64,000 nucleotides of DNA from Clostridia bacterium (GTDB taxonomy: Bacteria > Bacillota > Clostridia > UMGS1840). Location of the stretch: the NCBI GenBank assembly GCA_017936745.1, contig JAGBEY010000015.1:1-64000 (forward strand). The letters are read 5' to 3'. The notes beneath the pieces were generated by a model. The model worked only from the letters and a program-made list of their open reading frames with translations, searched no databases and was not told where the DNA came from. Shown here piece after piece: positions 1-8,505 of the stretch (position 1 is the stretch's first letter; each line of letters opens with the position of its first letter). The position numbers and the translations under genes were made by a program.

Positions 1-389
1 ATTACGCCGGGGAACTTCAGGAGCGGTTTGATGGTTTCCACTCCGGTCCATGCGAAAATTTTAACGATATCGGTACCAGCTACCGAAATCGTAGGAGTAG
101 TGTAAGTAACACTTGCTCCGATAGTAGAGTCCACAGGTACGATAGATTCAACTTTCAACAGCTTACCGTCTGCAGTATAATGAGCGGCAATTACGCTGGC
201 GTTGTTTTCATAGCGACCTGTGAAGGTTGTGGTTGCATAAACGCTGTCTACATTGTCAAGTGTCGTAATCTGAGAATTATTTGCCGCATTATAGAATACG
301 GTTGTATTTACTGCTGCTGAAACAGTAAATGAAGACAGCATGCTAACCAAGATGGTCAACGCTGTAAGAAGGCTTAAAAACTTCTTCAC
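1..389 (-). CDS. Secreted protein of unknown function, C-terminus cut off by the window edge
   Basis: The reading frame runs off the left edge, leaving about 129 N-terminal residues. It starts at a GTG (387-389) about 10 nt after an AAAGGAG site; no in-frame ATG has a ribosome site. Residues 1-26 form a clear Sec signal peptide (KKF, then a hydrophobic core, ending SSFTVSAA), so the product is exported. The mature part is rich in Thr, Val and Asn and contains IFAWTGVETIKPL, a type of motif I associate with repeated extracellular proteins of Clostridia. No enzymatic motif is visible. It has its own strong promoter and a 5' leader with a stem-loop. It may be a surface or carbohydrate-binding protein, but that is inference. 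Confidence 0.7.
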   Translation of the reverse strand, partial: MKKFLSLLTALTILVSMLSSFTVSAAVNTTVFYNAANNSQITTLDNVDSVYATTTFTGRYENNASVIAAHYTADGKLLKVESIVPVDSTIGASVTYTTPTISVAGTDIVKIFAWTGVETIKPLLKFPGV

Positions 390-449
390 GCTTTGACATC
401 TCCTTTCTTTTTTTTATTTATATTTTTATTTTTTTTACAAGTTAAAACC

Positions 450-472
450 CGTGATGCAGACACTGCACCACG
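450..472 (-). other. Stem-loop in the 5' leader of the secreted-protein gene
   Basis: Arms 450-459 and 463-472 pair with one mismatch around a 3-nt loop. The stem lies about 20 nt downstream of the predicted start site, inside the leader. The downstream sequence is only weakly T-rich, so an mRNA-stabilising hairpin is more likely than a terminator. Confidence 0.5.
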
Positions 473-495
473 ATATCTTATCATACTGTACCAAA

Positions 496-524
496 AGTAT
501 ATCATCTTTCCCAATCTTTGTCAA
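496..524 (-). promoter_or_regulatory. SigA promoter of the secreted-protein gene
   Basis: On the minus strand, TTGACA (519-524) and TATACT (496-501) are separated by exactly 17 bp. Confidence 0.85.
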
Positions 525-602
525 TAGTTTATCAAAGATTTTATACAATTATATATATATTTATATATAACTCACAAAAAAGAGCAAAAAAAATTCTTAG
601 AA

Positions 603-634
603 AACAAAAAACAGCGGATGAACATCCGCTGTTT
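603..634 (-). terminator. Intrinsic terminator of the ccdA-amidohydrolase operon
   Basis: Ten-bp arms 611-620 and 623-632 are followed on the minus strand by a T-run, just after the amidohydrolase stop codon. Confidence 0.8.
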
Positions 635-640
635 AAGATT

Positions 641-1402
641 CTATTTTCCAAGTGTTTTTGCAAATAATTTTTCCGCATTATATCGAAGAATTTTTGCTTT
701 ATCCTCATCGGAAATCTGAGCATATTCGATTCTGCCCCGCTGAAAGCCTGCGGCATACCCGTCGCTTCCGTACAAAATTTTGTCAGCTCCCACACGGTTA
801 ACAACATACTCGATTCCCTGATTGTAAAAGCTTGCCATCCCTGAAGTATCTGTCCATACATTGCCGTGTTTAGCCTGCTCGATAGCATCGGCATACGCTC
901 TGCCCAACCAGGAACACATGTGTGCTACAATAAAAGTGACATCCGGATATTTATCAGCGTAAGGCAAAATCCAGGTAGCACTATCCTCAGGATGAATCTG
1001 CACAATTGCACCAAAATCCGAAGCAAATGAGAAAATTTTGTCACCAAATTCCGCTAAAGTGTAGTTATGTCCCTTGGGGTGAAGCTTAATCCCCACGCAT
1101 TTTCCGTTACCCAACATTCTTTTTGCCTGGAGAAACGTGTTTTCGTTACGGGGGTCAATGACTACCCACTGATACAGATAATCCAGCTCCTGAGATAAAT
1201 TCCACAAATAATCATTTTCTGATTCTACTACTTCCGTGTTTTCTACCGCCTCTAAGACAGAAATAAATAGTTTATCCACATTTGCTGCACGTGCAACCTT
1301 CCAGATGGTTTCCTGGTCGCTCACCTGCATTTCATTGTCGTATTTTGGAAAATGTTCAAAATGAAGATGACTGTCAATTGCCTTAATTTCTCGGATATCC
1401 AT
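641..1402 (-). CDS. Amidohydrolase family protein (TIM-barrel metal-dependent hydrolase)
   Basis: A 253-residue protein of the amidohydrolase-2 type. The N-terminus has the metal-binding HxH in IDSHLHFEH (residues 10-18), followed by GIKLHPKGH (strand 4), IVQIHPE, FIVAHMCS, and the late Asp in LYGSDGYAAG, the usual order of metal ligands in the barrel. The start ATG has an AAGGAG site. It lies 30 nt after ccdA on the same strand and ends in a terminator, so the two form an operon. The substrate cannot be read from sequence. Members of this family hydrolyse or decarboxylate small carboxylates and lactones. Confidence 0.85.
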   Translation of the reverse strand: MDIREIKAIDSHLHFEHFPKYDNEMQVSDQETIWKVARAANVDKLFISVLEAVENTEVVESENDYLWNLSQELDYLYQWVVIDPRNENTFLQAKRMLGNGKCVGIKLHPKGHNYTLAEFGDKIFSFASDFGAIVQIHPEDSATWILPYADKYPDVTFIVAHMCSWLGRAYADAIEQAKHGNVWTDTSGMASFYNQGIEYVVNRVGADKILYGSDGYAAGFQRGRIEYAQISDEDKAKILRYNAEKLFAKTLGK

Positions 1403-1432
1403 AGTTTGTTCTCCTTATCATAAAATAATAAA

Positions 1433-2074
1433 CTAAATATGAAGCAATTTATGCAACCATCCGGTTGTCATAAAAACGCCCAGTAAAATGAGCAATATTC
1501 CACAAACCAGATGGATACAGCCATAATTTTGCTTAATTTTTTGAATGAAAGGCCCGAGCTGTTTTACAATAAAGGCACAAGCTAAAAACGGAAGCCCCAT
1601 CCCAACGGAATAGCTCAGCAGCATCAGAACAGATTTCCATACGGAGCCTACCACCCCGGCAGTTGCCAGAGCCGTTCCCAAAAAAGCCGCTACACAGGGA
1701 ATATGCCCTACCGAAAACACAACTCCAAACAAAAATGCAGATACAAAGCCTGTTACATTTGGGGATTTGTGTCCTCCCTTTCCGTGAGGAAAATGAAACA
1801 CCCCGAGAGTATTTAGCCCCAACAGCACAATGATAACTCCGCCTATTTTTTCCACTGTTTCGTGAAATCCGGACAACAATGCACCCAAGCCTCCGATAAA
1901 AAGCCCTAAAGTGCAAAACACAACCGAAAAGCCCGAAACAAAGCCAAGCGACATCCAAAATGTTTTGCCGGATTGTTCATTGGAAAAATAAGATAGATAA
2001 ATTGGCAGCATAGGAAGCATACACGGAGATAAAAAGCTGACCAAACCCCAAAAAAATGTGCTGAAATATTCCAA
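1433..2074 (-). CDS. ccdA: CcdA-type membrane thiol-disulfide electron carrier
   Basis: A 213-residue membrane protein with about six hydrophobic segments. The two signature motifs are LSPCMLPMLP (Cys18) and GHIPCVAAFLGTA (Cys127), the Cys pair that carries reducing power across the membrane in the DsbD/CcdA family. The length is typical of stand-alone CcdA. Translation starts at a TTG (2072-2074) behind AAGGGGA. No thioredoxin-like partner or cytochrome c gene is in view, so the electron acceptor (extracytoplasmic thioredoxin, methionine sulfoxide reductase or other) is unknown. It is first in an operon with the amidohydrolase. Confidence 0.9.
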   Translation of the reverse strand: MEYFSTFFWGLVSFLSPCMLPMLPIYLSYFSNEQSGKTFWMSLGFVSGFSVVFCTLGLFIGGLGALLSGFHETVEKIGGVIIVLLGLNTLGVFHFPHGKGGHKSPNVTGFVSAFLFGVVFSVGHIPCVAAFLGTALATAGVVGSVWKSVLMLLSYSVGMGLPFLACAFIVKQLGPFIQKIKQNYGCIHLVCGILLILLGVFMTTGWLHKLLHI

Positions 2075-2106
2075 CAGCGTCCCCTTCTTTTCTTTTTGTT
2101 TTCCTT

Positions 2107-2135
2107 AGTATAGCACACAATAAAAAAATTTGCAA
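2107..2135 (-). promoter_or_regulatory. SigA promoter of ccdA
   Basis: TTGCAA (2130-2135), 17 bp, TATACT (2107-2112) on the minus strand. It lies back-to-back with the promoter of the divergent ferredoxin/ASKHA gene, their -35 boxes only 15 bp apart. Confidence 0.8.
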
Positions 2136-2150
2136 CCCGTTAGAAAAATA

Positions 2151-2179
2151 TTTACAATTTTATTTTTGTGTGTTATACT
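2151..2179 (+). promoter_or_regulatory. SigA promoter of the ferredoxin/ASKHA gene
   Basis: TTTACA (2151-2156), 17 bp, TATACT (2174-2179), 34 nt before the start codon. Confidence 0.8.
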
Positions 2180-2212
2180 GAAAAAAAGGCTAAAAAAAGG
2201 CGGTGATAACAG

Positions 2213-3673
2213 ATGTATCAGGTAACGGTAAACAACAAAATCTCTCTTTCCTATACAGAGGAGCTTTGTCTATCGGAAATACTGTCCCGATGCGGATTGC
2301 TGATTTCCGTTCCCTGCGGTGGGCAAGGCGTATGCGGAAAATGCAAGGTAATCGCACAGGGAAGTCTCTCCCCTCTTACCGAAACAGAACGAAACCATCT
2401 GACGCAGCAAGAAATCGCTCAAGGCTTCCGTCTTGCTTGTGTTGCCAGAGCTACAGGCGATGTCTCCATTACCGCAGAAGAAATCCCTCAGGTTGTTGAA
2501 ATTGATTTTTCGATGGAACACTGCAATATTAGCCACGATTTTACCGACGGATTGGTAATTGATATCGGCACAACCACCATCGCAGCAGTGCTGTATCGGA
2601 ATAAAAAGCCGAGTAAAATAATAACCGAGGTCAACTATCAAACCAGCTACGGTGCAGACGTTATCACAAGAATTGCTGCTGAAAGAGACCATTCCGGTGT
2701 ACTATATTCCCTTTTACAGCATCAGATAGAGAATATGATTGCTGCTTGTAATTATCCGAAAAACACAGTGATTGTAGCAAATACCGTGATGCTTCATTTT
2801 CTGACCGGGCAAAACGTGCTTCCCTTGGGAGAAGCCCCCTATCAAACTGCAGACTTATTTGGAAAGACTTATCCGCTGTTCGGCACAACGTGCTATCTCG
2901 CTCCTTGTATTTCTGCATTTGTCGGAGGAGACATTACTGCAGGCATCCTCGCCTCCCGTATGACAGAAAAAGAGGAAAGCGCAATGCTGGTGGATTTAGG
3001 AACAAACGGTGAAATTGCTTACTATAATAAAAACAAGCTGTTCACCGCCTCCACTGCGGCAGGGCCGGCATTTGAGGGAGCAGGAATCTTTATGGGAATG
3101 CCCGCAAAGGCAGGGGCAATCAACTCCGTTTCTCTTACAAACGGCACCATCACCTACACCACAGTGGGCAACACCAAGCCAAAAGGTATTTGCGGCAGCG
3201 GTATTATTGATGCCCTTGCTGTTATGAAACAGACGGGAATTTTGGAGGAAAGCGGTGCTTTCTTAGAGGAGCATCCTCTTTGTTCTTTAGATTTTCACGG
3301 TCGTCCCTGTTTTCGGATTCCGGGAACAGAGGTGATTCTCACACGGGAGGATATCCGTGCATTACAGCTGGCAAAGGGAGCAATTCATGCCGGAATGTTA
3401 ACCTTGGCAAAACAGGTAGATACCTTGTATCTTTCCGGTGGTTTCGGCTCAAAAATCAAAATAGAAAATGCAGAATATATCGGATTATTGCCGAAACATT
3501 TTGCAAAGACCACGGTTGCCTTGGGAAACACCGCACTCTGCGGCGGTGTGCTGGCACTGTTTTCCAAAGAGGAACGACGGAAATTATCGGAAATTGCTGC
3601 TATGAGCCAATCAGTGTTATTTCACCAAAATCCCGATTTTACCGACCGATATATAGAAGCGATGTTATTTTAA
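2213..3673 (+). CDS. [2Fe-2S] ferredoxin-ASKHA protein (DUF4445, corrinoid-protein reductive activase type)
   Basis: A 486-residue protein. Residues 1-85 are a plant-type [2Fe-2S] ferredoxin domain with Cys35, Cys41, Cys44 (PCGGQGVCGKC) and Cys76. From about residue 115 there is an ASKHA ATPase fold: VIDIGTTTIAA (phosphate 1) and VDLGTNGEIA. Known members reactivate corrinoid proteins by ATP-driven reduction of Co(II). Here no methyltransferase or corrinoid protein is nearby, so the client is unknown. The start ATG follows AAGGCGGTGATAAC. It is monocistronic, with its own promoter and a bidirectional terminator. Confidence 0.85.
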   Translation: MYQVTVNNKISLSYTEELCLSEILSRCGLLISVPCGGQGVCGKCKVIAQGSLSPLTETERNHLTQQEIAQGFRLACVARATGDVSITAEEIPQVVEIDFSMEHCNISHDFTDGLVIDIGTTTIAAVLYRNKKPSKIITEVNYQTSYGADVITRIAAERDHSGVLYSLLQHQIENMIAACNYPKNTVIVANTVMLHFLTGQNVLPLGEAPYQTADLFGKTYPLFGTTCYLAPCISAFVGGDITAGILASRMTEKEESAMLVDLGTNGEIAYYNKNKLFTASTAAGPAFEGAGIFMGMPAKAGAINSVSLTNGTITYTTVGNTKPKGICGSGIIDALAVMKQTGILEESGAFLEEHPLCSLDFHGRPCFRIPGTEVILTREDIRALQLAKGAIHAGMLTLAKQVDTLYLSGGFGSKIKIENAEYIGLLPKHFAKTTVALGNTALCGGVLALFSKEERRKLSEIAAMSQSVLFHQNPDFTDRYIEAMLF

Positions 3674-3680
3674 TGCAACA

Positions 3681-3716
3681 AAAAAATACGGAGTGAATGA
3701 TTCACTCCGTATTTTT
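3681..3716. terminator. Bidirectional terminator between convergent genes
   Basis: An A-tract, a 10-bp stem (tacggagtga/tcactccgta) and a T-tract serve both the ASKHA gene and the 3D-domain gene. Confidence 0.85.
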
Positions 3717-3717
3717 A

Positions 3718-4779
3718 TTAGTCTAAAATATAAACATTTACCGTTCTTCTGCCAAATGCCATACATTCGGAATAAGAATTCATAAACAAATCAATCTTAT
3801 TGCCCTTGATAGCACCACCGGTATCTCCTGCTACAGCAGTTCCGTAAACGTAGGAACCATCTGCGGATTCAATATACAGCTTAGTTCCCAGAGGAATCAC
3901 TCTCGGGTCAACCGCCACTACGCCGCGTTGCGCTCTCATTCCGGAAGCGGTGATACCGTATCCCCGGTCTCCCGGACGTTTTCCACAGCTCTGGTAGCTT
4001 AAATCATAAGCAGTTGCCATCATCTGAATCACGCGGGAATAGGTAATGCTTTCCCGGTTTACGCTGCCGCCACGGTAATTGATTGACGCCATCGCAGTAC
4101 CGTATTCCACAACCTTATTCACCGGCTCCTTCACTACAGTTTCCTCGGTGGGAGTTTCGTGAATGACCTCCCCGTTTCGCCAGATACGCATATACGAGGT
4201 TTCTTTGATTCCGTTTTCCCCTTCGGTTTTTACCGTAGAGCTTCCTGCATCTGCCTGATAATTGGGGACAGAAACGGTTTTAAAGGGAATTTCCTCTGTT
4301 TTGGTGACTATTTCCACTTCAGACTTTGCCAGCACAACACGGGTGTCTTTTTCTAAAACAGTATCCAAAGCAGGCGAAATTTCATCATACTCGGAAAGTG
4401 CAATGTTGTTTTCTCCCAAGAAATCAAGCACAGTGTGTGCGGTGGTTAAAAACTGTGTGTTCTTGCCATTGATTTCAAACTCAACAGGGATTGCCTTTTT
4501 GACATACAGCACCTCTCCGTTTTCCACTTCATCATACAAATTGTGAGAAAGCTTATCGGCAGGTTCTACTGTGATGTCTGTATAAGACAACACACCTTCC
4601 ACATCTTTTGCAAACACAAATAATTCTTTTTGTTCTCCGTCAATATCAATCAACACGGTTTTTCCAAAACAAGTAGCGGAAAACAAAATCGACAATACTG
4701 CTATCGTTAAACAAACGATACACATCAAGAATGGTGACTTGGCAGTATAGGCCCGATATTGGGCTATAGCTGTTTTCAT
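3718..4779 (-). CDS. G5- and 3D-domain cell-wall protein (YabE/YocH-like)
   Basis: About 353 residues. One N-terminal membrane segment (residues ~18-37) is followed by DUF348-type repeats (VLIDIDGEQKE..., VEFEINGKN...), a G5-like domain around residues 170-225, and a C-terminal 3D domain with its three aspartates: AVDPRVIPLGT, AGDTGGAIKG and KIDLFM. 3D domains are lytic transglycosylase-like folds that act on peptidoglycan outside the cell; in Bacillus such proteins act in growth or spore outgrowth. An ATG (4777-4779) is preferred to the TTG one codon upstream; GGGGG precedes both. It is transcribed alone from a consensus promoter with a leader of about 155 nt. Confidence 0.9.
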   Translation of the reverse strand: MKTAIAQYRAYTAKSPFLMCIVCLTIAVLSILFSATCFGKTVLIDIDGEQKELFVFAKDVEGVLSYTDITVEPADKLSHNLYDEVENGEVLYVKKAIPVEFEINGKNTQFLTTAHTVLDFLGENNIALSEYDEISPALDTVLEKDTRVVLAKSEVEIVTKTEEIPFKTVSVPNYQADAGSSTVKTEGENGIKETSYMRIWRNGEVIHETPTEETVVKEPVNKVVEYGTAMASINYRGGSVNRESITYSRVIQMMATAYDLSYQSCGKRPGDRGYGITASGMRAQRGVVAVDPRVIPLGTKLYIESADGSYVYGTAVAGDTGGAIKGNKIDLFMNSYSECMAFGRRTVNVYILD

Positions 4780-4944
4780 CAAAATAATTTTCCCCCTATT
4801 TTTTTATTAGCCGTTCTCTTTCCGGATGGTTTTTCCGCTCCGAAAAGGGTGCACAAATGTTACAAAACAGTTACACTCTTATCGCAAAGTTTAAGATGGA
4901 TTTTTGCGTTCAAAACAGCCTTTTATTTTTTTCGGATTGTTCCC

Positions 4945-4973
4945 ATTATATCACCGAAATGCCCATTTGTCAA
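4945..4973 (-). promoter_or_regulatory. Perfect-consensus SigA promoter of the 3D-domain gene
   Basis: TTGACA (4968-4973), 17 bp, TATAAT (4945-4950) on the minus strand. It predicts a 5' leader of about 155 nt with no riboswitch I recognise. Confidence 0.9.
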
Positions 4974-5162
4974 GCTTTTTCGGACTTTTGCACAGTTTCC
5001 GACAAAATCCGGCACAAGAAAAAAAGCTCAAAATCCGCTGATACAAAGGGTTTTCACTTTGTAAAAAAAATGTAATATTTTTTGTGATTTTTGTTATTTT
5101 TTACTATTATTTATATACAAATTGGACAAATTTTATACCCATATCCGGAATTTTATTCCAAC

Positions 5163-5207
5163 AAAAAACTGCGGTAAAACAATTTCTGTTTTCACGCAGT
5201 TTTTTTC
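5163..5207 (-). terminator. Terminator after nifU
   Basis: The arms aaaaactgcg and cgcagttttt flank a second inner pairing (aaaaca/tgtttt). It lies about 25 nt past the nifU stop on the minus strand. The rest of the 4980-5230 gap is AT-rich with no feature I can support. Confidence 0.7.
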
Positions 5208-5231
5208 GTTTTTATCTCATGTTTTCGACTC

Positions 5232-5678
5232 TTAGTCTTCTTCTGTATCGCAACCGTGGTCATGACCGCAGCTTCCGCAGCAACCGGTGCAACCGCCACC
5301 GGGAATTTCACGTCCGGTTTTTACATAATAATCCTGAATGGCTGCCTTGATTGCTTCTTCTGCCAACACAGAACAGTGAATTTTTGCCGGTGGTAACCCC
5401 TCCAGAGCTTCCACCACTGCTTTATTGGTAATTGCAAGAGCCTCTGAGAGAGTTTTTCCAATAATCATTTCGGTTGCCATACTGCTGGTTGCCACCGCTG
5501 CACCGCACCCGAAGGTTTTGAATTTTGCATCCAAAATCACATCATTTTCAATTTTTAAGGAGATTTTCATAATATCTCCGCATTTGGCGTTTCCAACCTG
5601 TCCAACGCCGTCTGCACCTTCTAATTCACCCACATTGCGGGGGTTCTGGAAATGGTCCATTACTTTTTCTGTATACAT
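5232..5678 (-). CDS. nifU: NifU/IscU-type Fe-S cluster assembly scaffold with Cys/His-rich tail
   Basis: A 148-residue scaffold on which Fe-S clusters are built from sulfur supplied by the cysteine desulfurase. The core (1-125) has the three ligand cysteines Cys33 (AKCGD, with Asp35), Cys58 (FGCGAA) and Cys102 (HCS). A C-terminal tail of about 20 residues adds Cys130, 133, 134, 137 and 143 plus His139 and His141, beyond ordinary IscU. It starts 15 nt after nifS on the same strand with an AAAGGAG site, so the two are co-expressed. Confidence 0.92.
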   Translation of the reverse strand: MYTEKVMDHFQNPRNVGELEGADGVGQVGNAKCGDIMKISLKIENDVILDAKFKTFGCGAAVATSSMATEMIIGKTLSEALAITNKAVVEALEGLPPAKIHCSVLAEEAIKAAIQDYYVKTGREIPGGGCTGCCGSCGHDHGCDTEED

Positions 5679-5693
5679 AAGGAAACTCCTTTC

Positions 5694-6881
5694 TTATTGT
5701 TCTTCCAGCGACATATCATAAATCGGCGACATCAATCGGAGACGATGCACAATTTCTTTCAACCTGGAAACGGTATAGTCAATTTCTTCCTTGGTGGTAT
5801 TGGAAGATAAGGTCAGTCTGAGAGAGCCGTGTGCAATCTCATGCGGTAAACCAAGTGCTAAAAGCACGTGAGACGGGTCCAACGAGCCGGAGGTACAAGC
5901 CGAACCGCTGGAGGCGCAAATTCCGTTTAAATCCAGCATCAGAAGCAAAGATTCTCCCTCAATATACCGGAAGCAGAAATTTACATTATTCGCCAATCTT
6001 CTGGTAGGATGTCCGTTGAATTTAATATGAGGAATGTTTGTTTGGATTTCGGAAATGAGATAATCTCTCATTTCTCTGATTTTTGTCTGCTTTTCAGGAA
6101 GATTGTCCACCGCAAGCTCCAACGCCTTGGCAAGACCTGTAATCCCTGCCAGGTTTTCCGTGCCTGCACGTTTGGAGCGTTCCTGAGCACCACCGTGCAT
6201 AAACGGCTCAATTTTCAATCCTTTTCTGACAATCAGAGCACCAACCCCCTTGGGGCCGTTGAATTTGTGTGCAGAAAGAGACAGCATATCCACACCCAAA
6301 TCCTGAAAATCAATGGGTTCTGCCCCCACTGCCTGCACGGCGTCGGTATGCATACAAACACCCTTTTCTTTTGCAATCCGTGCAATTTCACGAATGGGTT
6401 CAATCGTGCCCACTTCATTATTGGCATACATCACGGAAATGAGAATGGTAGTGTCTTTGATAGCATTTTTTACATCTTCCAACGAAACCAAGCCGGTTTC
6501 ATCTACAGGAAGATAGGTAACCTCAAACCCGTTTTTTTCTAAATATTCACACGGATGGAGCACCGCATGATGCTCAATCTGTGTGGTAATAATATGATTG
6601 CCTTTGGCTTTGTTTGCCATAGCATATCCTTTGATTGCCCAGTTATCTGCTTCCGAACCGCAACCGGTAAAAAACACCTCACGCGGCAGACAGTTTAAAC
6701 ATTTCGCAACAGATTCTCTGGCTTCTTCCAGTTTAGCCTTGGCAATTCTTCCCACACTGTAAACAGAAGATGCATTGCCGTAGACTGAAGTCATCACCTC
6801 TGTCATCGCAGAAATCACCTGAGGATGCATGGGAGTGGTGGCTGCGTTATCTAAATAAATTGTTGGTTTGGAGTGATTCAT
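5694..6881 (-). CDS. nifS: Cysteine desulfurase (NifS/IscS)
   Basis: A 395-residue PLP enzyme that takes sulfur from L-cysteine for Fe-S clusters and thio-modifications. The PLP lysine is K206 in SAHKFNGPKGVG, and the catalytic cysteine is C329 in SSGSACTSG. The N-terminal IYLDNAATTP, EHHAV and HTDAVQ motifs are all present, and length is normal. The ATG has AAAGGAG 12 nt upstream. It is the first gene of a nifS-nifU pair. No iscR-type regulator lies beside it, and no strong promoter is visible in the 114 nt before it, so read-through from the glycosyltransferase gene is possible. Confidence 0.95.
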   Translation of the reverse strand: MNHSKPTIYLDNAATTPMHPQVISAMTEVMTSVYGNASSVYSVGRIAKAKLEEARESVAKCLNCLPREVFFTGCGSEADNWAIKGYAMANKAKGNHIITTQIEHHAVLHPCEYLEKNGFEVTYLPVDETGLVSLEDVKNAIKDTTILISVMYANNEVGTIEPIREIARIAKEKGVCMHTDAVQAVGAEPIDFQDLGVDMLSLSAHKFNGPKGVGALIVRKGLKIEPFMHGGAQERSKRAGTENLAGITGLAKALELAVDNLPEKQTKIREMRDYLISEIQTNIPHIKFNGHPTRRLANNVNFCFRYIEGESLLLMLDLNGICASSGSACTSGSLDPSHVLLALGLPHEIAHGSLRLTLSSNTTKEEIDYTVSRLKEIVHRLRLMSPIYDMSLEEQ

Positions 6882-6995
6882 AATATGTGAGAAACTCCTT
6901 TCTTCTAAAAAACATTAGGATAGGAAAAACGGAACCACCGGCAATTCCCCGTGATTCCGAAAATCTTTTCCTTGAAATCAATACCCGAATCTTAC

Positions 6996-8234
6996 CTATT
7001 CTACCTCTTCAATGCCAATGGTTCTGGTATGCTGCGTATGGAACCATTCCTTTTTGTTCTTTTTGGCAACACCGATAAATGCAATCGGCATCCAGGTGTA
7101 AGTAAAAATAAGATAGGGAATGTAATAAATCACCGTCTTGATGTTCAATTTCTTTTCTAACCATAAAACGGCAGGAATATAACAAAGCTGTGCAAAATAA
7201 AACACATTCCAGATAATGGGAGAAACAATGTCCACCGGCATCCACCAGATTTTGGTTTCAGGATAAATTCCCTGAATCATTCCCATCACCAGAGTGACTG
7301 CCAACACCATCATAAGGAGCGGCTGAACCAGATATACGATACAGTCAAAACATCCGATTTTGCCCTCTTTGAACATTTTTTTCGCAAGCTTGGGAATAAA
7401 ACGGGAGGCAACATCTGCATGCCCTTGTGTCCATCTGGTTCTCTGTTTCCAGGACTGAGACAAGGTCAAAGGCTTTTCATCATATACAATCGCTTTTTCT
7501 GCCCAACCAACCTGAACGTTATTCAGCAAAAGCTTCATAGTAAATTCCATATCCTCTGCCAGACAGGTAGCACCCCAGCCGTTTTCCTTGATAATGTTGG
7601 TACGCAGTGCAAAACCGGTACCATTTAACTGATTGGGAAGCCCCACATTATGACGTGCCGTCTGATACAGCTTATTCATGCAGCTGAAGGTAATGGCATA
7701 AGAAGCAGTAATCCAGGTATCATAGGGGTTTTTGGTTTCAATATAACCCTGCACTGCATCATAACCCTGACACAAGCGCTTGTTGATTTCATTTAAAAAC
7801 TCGCTGTGTGCGATATTATCGGCATCGAAAATACAAATCGCATCGTATTCCCGTTCTCCTTCAAAAATCTGCTGAAATGCCCAATCCATAGCATAGCCTT
7901 TTCCACGCTTGGTTTTATGAAAACGCTCCAGGGCAATTGCACCTTTTTCTCTTGCGATTTCTGCAGTTTTATCAGTGCAGTTGTCTGCAATTACATAAAT
8001 GTCGTACAATTCCTTATCGTAATTGAGTGCATTCAGGCTGTCTACCATATTGCCGATTACACATTGCTCGTCGTGTGCGGCAACCACCAGTGCGAAGGAA
8101 TGCTTTTTATCTGTAAGAAGTTCTTTTTCTTTCCGTGGAAACCACGCAAACAAAGATACCACAAAATGATATCCTGCCGCAATATATGCCAGAATCTGAA
8201 TCAGAAAACTGAGTGCATAAACAACCGCTTGCAT
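6996..8234 (-). CDS. Membrane family 2 glycosyltransferase
   Basis: A 412-residue inverting glycosyltransferase of the processive GT2 type. One N-terminal membrane helix (residues 1-25) is followed by a GT-A domain with VVAAHDEQ, IFDADN (DxD-like), the acidic LAEDMEF and the acceptor motif QRTRWTQG, then two to three C-terminal membrane helices. This arrangement matches synthases of extracellular beta-linked polysaccharide. The ATG at 8232-8234 has AAAGGAG. The longer frame to 8309 is rejected because it begins upstream of the predicted transcription start. Substrate and product are unknown. Confidence 0.88.
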   Translation of the reverse strand: MQAVVYALSFLIQILAYIAAGYHFVVSLFAWFPRKEKELLTDKKHSFALVVAAHDEQCVIGNMVDSLNALNYDKELYDIYVIADNCTDKTAEIAREKGAIALERFHKTKRGKGYAMDWAFQQIFEGEREYDAICIFDADNIAHSEFLNEINKRLCQGYDAVQGYIETKNPYDTWITASYAITFSCMNKLYQTARHNVGLPNQLNGTGFALRTNIIKENGWGATCLAEDMEFTMKLLLNNVQVGWAEKAIVYDEKPLTLSQSWKQRTRWTQGHADVASRFIPKLAKKMFKEGKIGCFDCIVYLVQPLLMMVLAVTLVMGMIQGIYPETKIWWMPVDIVSPIIWNVFYFAQLCYIPAVLWLEKKLNIKTVIYYIPYLIFTYTWMPIAFIGVAKKNKKEWFHTQHTRTIGIEEVE

Positions 8235-8299
8235 AAAAATCCTGCTCCTTTTCCAAATAACAATGTATTTTTTATTCATCTGCTTCATTGCCACATTAA

Positions 8300-8328
8300 A
8301 ATATACCATACACTTGTGAAAATTGCAA
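8300..8328 (-). promoter_or_regulatory. SigA promoter of the glycosyltransferase gene
   Basis: TTGCAA (8323-8328), 17 bp, TATATT (8300-8305). It places the start site near 8293 and so fixes the gene start at 8234. Confidence 0.8.
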
Positions 8329-8408
8329 GATATTTTTGAAAAAAATTTAGTGATATTGCAAAGTTTTTTTGATTTTGTAAAAACTAATAGAAATTTTTAA
8401 AAAAACTA

Positions 8409-8437
8409 TAGACAAATTGTGCATTTTTTTATATAAT
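8409..8437 (+). promoter_or_regulatory. SigA promoter of radA
   Basis: TAGACA (8409-8414), 17 bp, TATAAT (8432-8437), about 70 nt before radA. Confidence 0.75.
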
Positions 8438-8505
8438 TAAATAGTATTGTTTTTTATTGTTAAATATAGCATTTTTTCTTAATTTCTATAAAAAAGGATT
8501 CTTCT

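Noticed and set aside
1533-1958. 141-codon minus-strand frame inside ccdA
   Set aside because: It overlaps ccdA fully in another frame and has no ribosome site; the ccdA motifs are unambiguous.
4783-4938. Riboswitch in the leader of the 3D-domain gene
   Set aside because: The leader is about 155 nt, but no conserved core or terminator/antiterminator pair was recognised.
8235-8309. Upstream extension of the glycosyltransferase gene
   Set aside because: It begins before the predicted transcription start, and the AAAGGAG site belongs to ATG 8234.
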